This document shows, piece after piece, positions 44,673-49,987 of a stretch of 49,987 nucleotides of DNA (the first letter of the stretch is position 1; each line of letters opens with the position of its first letter). The notes beneath the pieces were generated by a model. That model worked only from the letters and a program-made list of their open reading frames with translations, did not search any database and had not been told where the DNA came from. Source of the stretch: JAGOUN01 sp040389005 (GTDB lineage Bacteria > Pseudomonadota > Gammaproteobacteria > JAGOUN01); the NCBI GenBank assembly GCA_040389005.1, contig JAZKAS010000045.1, forward strand, positions 1-49,987, read 5' to 3'. The position numbers and the translations under genes were made by a program.

Positions 44673-45469
44673 AATTCTAATTTTACTAGGTCGGCGAGTT
44701 TTTGTACCTGCAATTTAGAAAGATAATCCCACCGACCACGATGCATATCACGCGGTAAAAGGATGTTTCCAAATCGTATGCGTGTTAATCGTGATACTTG
44801 AATACCTTCTTCTGATTCCCAAATACGTCGTACTTCACGATTTTTACCTTCCTTTAACATAACGGTAAACCACTGATTCGTGCCATCACCGCCTGCTGCA
44901 GTCACTGTATCAAACTTCGCTATTCCGTCTTCGAGTTGCACACCAGTGCGTAATCGCGTCAACATAGAATTGGTGACATGGCCCCGCACACGAACAGCAT
45001 ATTCACGTTCAATTTCATATTTCGGATGCATTAAACGATTCGCCAATTCTCCATTCGTCGTAAACAAGAGAATGCCCATGGTATTTACGTCTAAACGCCC
45101 AACCATTACCCAGCGCTTACCACGTAAACGCGGTAATGCTTGAAAAACTGTTTTGCGACCTTCAGGATCATCCATTGTGCAGATTTCCCCTTCAGGTTTG
45201 TAATACAACAATACTTTTGGAAACGGTTCAGCAGCTCTTCCAGAAGGCGCACGTAACGGTTGACCATCGACTGAAATACGCGAAAGTACCGATACTTTTT
45301 GACCTAACGTCGCCACTTGCCCGTCTACTGCAATGCGCCCTGCAGCAATCCATGCTTCGATTTCACGTCGTGAACCTAAGCCCAGTGCGGCCAAGTATTT
45401 CTGCAACCGCTCTCCTTCCGATCCCCCCCTTTGCAAAAGGGGGGTGGGGGGGATTTTATTCTTCTTCAT
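44669..45469 (-). CDS. rluB: 23S rRNA pseudouridine(2605) synthase RluB
   Basis: RluB makes pseudouridine 2605 in 23S rRNA. The 266-residue protein has an S4 RNA-binding domain (ERLQKYLAALGLGSRREIEAWIAAGRIAVDG) and the RsuA-type catalytic region, with the active-site Asp in GRLDVNTMGILLFT, then ANRLMHPKYEIEREY and KEGKNREVRRIW. The first 20 residues (KNKIPPTPLLQRGGSEG) are not part of the family; they are the in-frame translation of the repeat at 45421-45456. The ATG at 45469 overlaps the end of scpB by 14 bases and has AGGT upstream. Confidence 0.93.
   Translation of the reverse strand: MKKNKIPPTPLLQRGGSEGERLQKYLAALGLGSRREIEAWIAAGRIAVDGQVATLGQKVSVLSRISVDGQPLRAPSGRAAEPFPKVLLYYKPEGEICTMDDPEGRKTVFQALPRLRGKRWVMVGRLDVNTMGILLFTTNGELANRLMHPKYEIEREYAVRVRGHVTNSMLTRLRTGVQLEDGIAKFDTVTAAGGDGTNQWFTVMLKEGKNREVRRIWESEEGIQVSRLTRIRFGNILLPRDMHRGRWDYLSKLQVQKLADLVKLEL
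45421..45456. repeat. Palindromic repeat inserted at the scpB/rluB junction
   Basis: A GC-rich palindrome (CCCCCCTTTGCAAAAGG followed by GGGG and a second G-run) lies exactly between the scpB stop and the rluB S4 domain and is translated as IPPTPLLQRGG in RluB. It shares AAAATCCCCCC and CCCCCTTTT-R-CAAAG with the larger element at 48717-48858 and looks like a shortened member of that family. Confidence 0.75.
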
Positions 45470-46100
45470 TAAAAACCTGCTCTTCTTCTAAATATTCAAC
45501 CAAAGGATCCGATGCCTCTTCTTCTAACAATAATTCCAATTGTTCACCGGCATTTTCTAAATTCATAAAATCTTCTAAAGGCGGTAAATCTTTCAAGGCT
45601 TTTAAATTAAAATAATCCAAAAATGCACGTGTCGTAGCGAGTAAGGCAGGCTTTCCAGGCACATCTTTATGCCCTACGACCTTCACCCATTCACGATCAA
45701 TCAACGTACGTAAAATATGCGAACTCACTGCCACACCACGGACCTCTTCAATTTCTGCGCGTGTCACGGGTTGACGGTATACAATCAGCGCTAATGTTTC
45801 GAGTAACGCACGGCTATAACGCTGCGGACGCTCTTCCGTTAATTTTGCGAGCCAAGGCGCATATTGGGGTTTAACGCGATACTGATATCCCGACGCAACT
45901 TCCACTAGATCAATTGATCGCCCTTCACAAGCACTTTGCAACTGAGTCAACGCCTCTTTTAGCATTGTTCGATCAACGGCAGGCTCGCCTTCTTCTTGCA
46001 ATACCTCTTCGAGCTGCCCCAGGGAAACAGGCTGCGATGACGCAAAAATAATTGCCTCGATAATCGGTAAATAATATTCTTGTGCTTTGGGCTCGTTCAT
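45456..46100 (-). CDS. scpB: Segregation and condensation protein B
   Basis: ScpB is the winged-helix kleisin partner of ScpA in the SMC condensin that compacts and separates chromosomes. The 214-residue form starts at the ATG at 46100 (MNEPKAQEYYLPIIEAIIFAS), preceded by AAGGCAGC. The two winged-helix units are visible: IIEAIIFASSQPVSLGQLEEVL and LETLALIVYRQPVTRAEIEEVRGV, then LIDREWVKVVGHKDVPGKPALLATT. The acidic tail (LELLLEEEASDPLVEYLEEE) is typical. Its usual partner scpA is 2.8 kb away, beyond dotA, instead of adjacent. Confidence 0.95.
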   Translation of the reverse strand: MNEPKAQEYYLPIIEAIIFASSQPVSLGQLEEVLQEEGEPAVDRTMLKEALTQLQSACEGRSIDLVEVASGYQYRVKPQYAPWLAKLTEERPQRYSRALLETLALIVYRQPVTRAEIEEVRGVAVSSHILRTLIDREWVKVVGHKDVPGKPALLATTRAFLDYFNLKALKDLPPLEDFMNLENAGEQLELLLEEEASDPLVEYLEEEQVFNEEE

Positions 46101-46171
46101 AAGCTGCCTTGAAAAATCTTCATACGCGCGATTGTTACACACAATCACAAAATAGTCGAAAAAAAACTAAC

Positions 46172-46195
46172 CTTAAGATAGACTTAAACTATACT
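46172..46195 (+). promoter_or_regulatory. PmrA-box-like direct repeat and -10 upstream of dotA
   Basis: CTTAAG at 46172-46177 and CTTAAA at 46183-46188 form a direct repeat separated by five bases (one helical turn), the known YTTAAK-N5-YTTAAK layout of PmrA boxes, which control Dot/Icm genes in Legionella and Coxiella. TATACT at 46190-46195 is a good -10, and no -35 is seen, as expected for an activated promoter. The box lies unusually close to this -10, which lowers certainty. Confidence 0.5.
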
Positions 46196-46227
46196 TGGCC
46201 GAGCCAACCTTAAAGAGAGAGCTAGTT

Positions 46228-48660
46228 ATGCGCAGCCCCATTCAGTTCAAGCAAGTTTCAGGGTATTTTTGGTTCATATTTATTTTAGGGCTGTGTGCTT
46301 TTTTTCCAACCATAACGCATGCGCAAGGCGTGGCGTTACAAGCCTCAGGTAACTCGGGTTTTTTCACCCCCGCTTCAAACGATCAATCTATCATTTATTT
46401 AGGTGAATTGTTTGGTAATATTCCTCCTGTTCTAGCAGGCACCGGTTCTGGCCTCATGGGCAAATTGTTTGGCATATTTAATACCGCTGTCATGTCTTTA
46501 GGAATATTGTTTGCGGGATATACAACATTTGTGGGTATTTTAAATACTGCGGGCGAGGGTGAAATGCTTGGCAAAGGCTGGAGCTCCATTTGGGTGCCTA
46601 TCCGTACAGTTGCGGGTATCGCTTTATTAATTCCAACAGCCTCTGGATATTGCGTCATTCAAATCTTTATGATGTGGCTGCTTGTACAAGGTATTGGCGC
46701 GGCAGATTCTCTCACCAGCGGCATTATTGATTACATGGAAAGCGGTCAGAAAGTGTATGTGCCGGGCAATGTACCCAACCCATCAGGCGGCACGACTGTG
46801 ATAAAAACATGGGATGGTGCAATTACTAATGTGTATGAAGGTTTAAGCTGTATGCAAGCCTTGCAAAAAAATTATCCTTTGGTCAATGCCGCATATGTTC
46901 CGCCTCCCGTTGCCGTAGACAGCTCTGATCCAGCCAAAGCTAAACCAGCAAAAAGCACAACTGACCCCATCTACTATAATTTCGTTGCAAACAAGTACAC
47001 GAGTTCGGACGTCAATCCGACCACTGGTACTTATGACGCTACTCAGGTTTCTTGCGGAAGCATGAAGTTTGATAATAACACGGATGAACAGAAAAAAATT
47101 AATCCCTACCTCCAGCAAGGTCTAGAGGCCATTATGCCTAGCTTAAACGCCGCAGCTTATTTTATGGTCAATGATACTGGCGCAGACGAAGAAACCGTCA
47201 TGCAAAATACTTTCAATTTCGTTGGTTCTGATTTTATGAACCAAGTGGCGAATACTTATAACTCCTATGTCATTCAAGCCCGTAATGCTCTCAGTGATAG
47301 TTACAAGAATGGCGAATATCTCGAAAACATTCGCTCGTACGGCTGGATTTCAATCGGCAATCTTTATTGGGATATGGCAAAAATGAGCAGCGGTAACGAA
47401 GTCGATGCAGGTGGAGTTGTGGGTACCCCGGCGAAACTTCCCTGGATAAGCACAGATCCTGACTCAAGTATTTATTACGCACCTAGTGAAGGCAGTAAAT
47501 ACGACATACAGACTGAAAAAAATCTCAGCGTATTTACATACGGCAATGAATATGGCGGTCAATTTATGGCAGACTTAGAATCCTCACGCGATGCTGATAA
47601 TAACGATGGTAATGGTAAATTCCACACAGCAGACAGTGCCAAAGATTACTCAACAACAGCCAATGGCCTGATGAGCGCCATGACGCTCGCCGTCTTAAAT
47701 AACATGGTAGATAGGTTGAGTGATAGCACTGAAAGCCCCATGATCGCCGCACAAGGCCTGGGACATCATATTTTGTATGACGTTGAGGCACTGATAACTG
47801 CCTTTATGATTCTTCAAACATTGATACCCGTTGCTTTCCTCGCAATCGCATCTGCATTTGCCGCTGGCTGGGGCTTTACATATACTGTCTTGCCTCTTAT
47901 GGCTATGTTAGCCGTTCAGTTCACTCTTTTGCTGGTTATGCCATTAGTATTTGTCTTGTATGGAACGCTCATGACCTTAGGAGGCATTTTGGCTGTGATT
48001 ATCCCACTCATTCCTGCGCTGGCGTTCTTTCTTGCTGCGGTTGCTTGGATGGTGGCCACTGTAGAAACCATTGTTGCAGCACCTATTGTGGCAATTGGGC
48101 TGATACACCCTGAAGGTCATCAGGTTATGGGAAAAGCAGAGCCAGCACTCATGTTAATGACGAACATGTTTTTACGCCCAAGCTTAATGGTCATGGGTAT
48201 GGCCGCCGGGGTTCTTTTAAGTTTTATCTCGGTACAGTTTGTTAATTTTGGTTACTCGCAAGCACTAGCCTCCATACTCGGCGATGCAACTATGGATCGT
48301 AATAGCAGCGTCACCTGGATAGAAGCCACCATGTTTCTCATCACTTATGTGGGCTTGATCCTTGCTTGTGTAAACAAATCTTTCTCAACTATTGATGCAT
48401 TGCCCGATACTGTCATGCGCTGGATCCAAGGCGGAGAAGGCTCTAAGTTTGGTGGCGGTCAAGAAGCAATGCAAAAACTTCAAGGTTCGCAAGAAAGTGC
48501 GGGTCAAAAAGCTTCTGGAGATACTGCATCTTCTAGCCAAGAAGCTGGACAAGCCACTGATAAAACATTGGATAAAGCAGAAAAAGCAGCTAAACAAATT
48601 CACGACAATAGCGATAAAGATGGTAGTGGCAGCTTTAAACTCGGCGGCGGGTTAAAATAA
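46228..48660 (+). CDS. dotA: Dot/Icm type IVB secretion system protein DotA
   Basis: DotA is a polytopic inner-membrane component of the Dot/Icm system, which delivers effectors into host cells, and is related to TraY of IncI plasmids. The ATG at 46228 gives a signal peptide cleaved after THA (residue 32), with AGAGAGAG upstream. N-terminal helices (LGILFAGYTTFVGIL, TVAGIALLIP) are followed by a long extracytoplasmic domain (about residues 150-500) and then at least five helices, including VAFLAIASAFAAGWGFTYTVLPLMAML. It ends in a Gln/Ser/Lys-rich cytoplasmic tail. At 810 residues it is shorter than the 1,048 of Legionella. No icmV, icmW or icmX lies beside it. Confidence 0.93.
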   Translation: MRSPIQFKQVSGYFWFIFILGLCAFFPTITHAQGVALQASGNSGFFTPASNDQSIIYLGELFGNIPPVLAGTGSGLMGKLFGIFNTAVMSLGILFAGYTTFVGILNTAGEGEMLGKGWSSIWVPIRTVAGIALLIPTASGYCVIQIFMMWLLVQGIGAADSLTSGIIDYMESGQKVYVPGNVPNPSGGTTVIKTWDGAITNVYEGLSCMQALQKNYPLVNAAYVPPPVAVDSSDPAKAKPAKSTTDPIYYNFVANKYTSSDVNPTTGTYDATQVSCGSMKFDNNTDEQKKINPYLQQGLEAIMPSLNAAAYFMVNDTGADEETVMQNTFNFVGSDFMNQVANTYNSYVIQARNALSDSYKNGEYLENIRSYGWISIGNLYWDMAKMSSGNEVDAGGVVGTPAKLPWISTDPDSSIYYAPSEGSKYDIQTEKNLSVFTYGNEYGGQFMADLESSRDADNNDGNGKFHTADSAKDYSTTANGLMSAMTLAVLNNMVDRLSDSTESPMIAAQGLGHHILYDVEALITAFMILQTLIPVAFLAIASAFAAGWGFTYTVLPLMAMLAVQFTLLLVMPLVFVLYGTLMTLGGILAVIIPLIPALAFFLAAVAWMVATVETIVAAPIVAIGLIHPEGHQVMGKAEPALMLMTNMFLRPSLMVMGMAAGVLLSFISVQFVNFGYSQALASILGDATMDRNSSVTWIEATMFLITYVGLILACVNKSFSTIDALPDTVMRWIQGGEGSKFGGGQEAMQKLQGSQESAGQKASGDTASSSQEAGQATDKTLDKAEKAAKQIHDNSDKDGSGSFKLGGGLK

Positions 48661-48716
48661 AAACTCAATTTTGTCTGCTATCAATCAATGGAGCTGATTA
48701 ATTCCATGCGTGAAAA

Positions 48717-48858
48717 TAGCGACTGAAAAAGCCCTCTTTGTAAAAGGGGGCCGATCGCGTAGCGAGCGGGAGGATTTTTCGAGAGATCTACTGCTCAAAA
48801 TCCCCCCGTCAAACGTTGTTTGCCGACCCCCTTTTACAAAGTGGGTTTTCAGTCGCTA
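48717..48858. mobile_element. MITE-like element with terminal inverted repeats
   Basis: TAGCGACTGAAAA at 48717-48729 and its exact reverse complement TTTTCAGTCGCTA at 48846-48858 bound a 142-bp element. The imperfect inverted repeat continues inward for about 20 more bases (CTTTGTAAAAGGGGG on both arms), and there is no reading frame of note. TA at each outer end could be the target duplication of a Tc1/mariner-IS630-type transposase. It sits between the convergent dotA and scpA genes. Confidence 0.8.
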
Positions 48859-48897
48859 CTGACAATGAGGGAGCCAAATGCTGAATTAGCGAGCTAG

Positions 48898-49710
48898 CTA
48901 CCCCGCCGCTCGCAAATAAATCTGGCTCATCGGTTCGGCTTGCACAATTTCAATCGCAGCATTTCTGAGCAATTCTAAAATCGCCAAGAAACTAACGACC
49001 ACACCCGCACGCCCTTCTGCCACACTAAATAAGGTATGAAACGGCACAAGTTCGACGCCTAATGCTTGCAAAATATTACTCATACGTTCACGAACCGATA
49101 ATGGCTCCATTTGTACTAAATGTTTTTGTGTCAGCGTAGCGCGTTGTAATACTTCTTGAAAAGCAAATAATAATTCCTTGAGATCCACCGTGGGCAATGG
49201 TCGCGTGTGAGTAAGTTCGGGTAATTCTACCCATGCTTTTGTTATATCACGCTCCATGCGCGGTAAAGCATCGATATTTTCAGCAGCTTTTTTATAACGT
49301 TCGTATTCTTGTAAACGACGCACCAGCTCTGCGCGTGGATCATCGACTTCTTCTTCGGCAGTTTCAGGACGGGGCAACAACATGCGGGATTTAATTTCCG
49401 CAAGACTCGCCGCCATGACTAAATATTCTGCCGCAAGCTCAAAGCGCAATCCTTCCATCAACGCAATATATTCCAGATATTGTGCGGTAATTTTTGCGAT
49501 GGGAATATCAAGAATATCGAGATTCTGCTTTTTAATAAGATACAATAAAAAATCCAAAGGCCCTTCAAAGGCTTCAAGAAATACTTCCAGGGCATCTGGC
49601 GGAATATAAAGATCTTGCGGCATTTCTAGCCATTGTTTACCTAGCACAGTGGCAAGGGGCAGTTGTTCGCTTGGACTTGGATGAGTATCTTCTGGTAGCA
49701 TATCGTTCAT
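48898..49710 (-). CDS. scpA: Segregation and condensation protein A
   Basis: ScpA is the kleisin that bridges SMC heads and binds ScpB. The 270-residue protein has the N-terminal FEGPLDFLLYLIKKQNLDILDIPIAKITAQYLEYI signature, AAEYLVMAASLAEIKSRMLLP, and a C-terminal winged helix (VVSFLAILELLRNAAIEIVQ). It starts 28 bases from the divergent Sua5-type gene, as in many gammaproteobacteria, but scpB, which normally follows, is separated from it by the repeat and dotA. Confidence 0.95.
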   Translation of the reverse strand: MNDMLPEDTHPSPSEQLPLATVLGKQWLEMPQDLYIPPDALEVFLEAFEGPLDFLLYLIKKQNLDILDIPIAKITAQYLEYIALMEGLRFELAAEYLVMAASLAEIKSRMLLPRPETAEEEVDDPRAELVRRLQEYERYKKAAENIDALPRMERDITKAWVELPELTHTRPLPTVDLKELLFAFQEVLQRATLTQKHLVQMEPLSVRERMSNILQALGVELVPFHTLFSVAEGRAGVVVSFLAILELLRNAAIEIVQAEPMSQIYLRAAG

Positions 49711-49738
49711 GTTCTCTTAAAAATTACCTTAGTCTACT

Positions 49739-49987
49739 ATGCCCTCACTGATTAGCCAAATTCAAATTGAACAAGCCGTTGAATGCCTTAAAAATGGTGG
49801 CCTGGTGGCTATTCCGACAGAAACCGTTTACGGCCTCGCTGCGGATGCGAGCAATGAAGCTGCCGTTAAAAAAATCTTTGCGGCGAAAGGTCGACCAGCG
49901 GATCACCCACTCATCGTTCATATTGCCAATATTCATGACTTATCGCATTGGGCACGAGATATTCCTGACTATGCTTTCAAACTCGCT
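49739..49987 (+). CDS. Sua5/YciO/YrdC family L-threonylcarbamoyladenylate synthase, partial
   Basis: The first 83 residues of a Sua5/TsaC-type protein, which makes threonylcarbamoyl-AMP from threonine, bicarbonate and ATP for the t6A37 modification of tRNA. The hallmark GGLVAIPTETVYGLAADA is complete, followed by KKIFAAKGRPADHPLIVHI. The window ends inside the gene. It is divergent from scpA, a common arrangement. Whether a C-terminal Sua5 domain follows cannot be seen. Confidence 0.92.
   Translation, partial: MPSLISQIQIEQAVECLKNGGLVAIPTETVYGLAADASNEAAVKKIFAAKGRPADHPLIVHIANIHDLSHWARDIPDYAFKLA

Noticed and set aside
1..49987. CRISPR array or rRNA genes
   Set aside because: No regularly spaced repeats and no ribosomal RNA sequence were seen on reading the window.

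Overview
The window looks like a chromosomal piece of an AT-rich gammaproteobacterium of the order Legionellales (Coxiellaceae/Berkiella/Aquicella-like). The order rests on a full-length DotA, the polytopic inner-membrane protein of the Dot/Icm type IVB secretion system, set among ordinary gammaproteobacterial housekeeping genes (xseB-ispA, nrdR-nusB, mreBCD-yhdP, holC-valS, scpA/scpB/rluB, tRNA-Glu/tRNA-Ala beside gltX). The genus is inferred, not shown. Two runs of ten N (26993-27002 and 32768-32777) mean this is a scaffold; the second falls inside gltX.

Layout. 1-3105: xseB, ispA, nrdR, nusB and rdgC on the plus strand, closed by a hairpin terminator. 3120-8139: minus strand, with two unrecognised proteins, glyA and a third unrecognised protein; the unrecognised ones are candidate Dot/Icm substrates by context only. 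8258-11889: a tight arginase / ornithine aminotransferase / gpmI operon. 11896-18901: miaB followed, with an 11-base overlap, by a 1,898-residue dimodular nonribosomal peptide synthetase (A-PCP-C-A-PCP-TE). 19026-23210: dapE, a translationally coupled pair of unknown proteins, and a MetX-like alpha/beta hydrolase. 23249-26960: a 40-bp perfect palindrome and a four-gene minus-strand cluster (enolase-superfamily dehydratase, SDR, amidohydrolase-2 lactonase, class II aldolase) that reads as a non-phosphorylating sugar-acid pathway. 27090-30373: epmC and elaA face a membrane protein and an ABC exporter across a palindromic double promoter. 30378-33806: a small coiled-coil protein, tRNA-Glu(TTC), tRNA-Ala(GGC), an exported protein, broken gltX, and coaX. 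33808-39910: yhdP, mreD, mreC, mreB. 40092-44615: a probably highly expressed exported protein of unknown family, holC, valS and a glycosyltransferase. 44669-49987: rluB and scpB, then dotA on the opposite strand, a MITE-like repeat, scpA, and the start of a Sua5/TsaC gene.

The most unusual items are the peptide synthetase and the dotA locus. In the synthetase, the thioesterase has Cys where Ser is expected and Asn where the catalytic Asp is expected, and the first adenylation domain lacks the FDxSVxE substrate-binding segment. At the dotA locus, dotA lies inside what is normally a contiguous scpA-scpB operon, bordered by two members of one repeat family, with a PmrA-box-like direct repeat upstream. 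All family names come from reading motifs in translated sequence; no database search was run.
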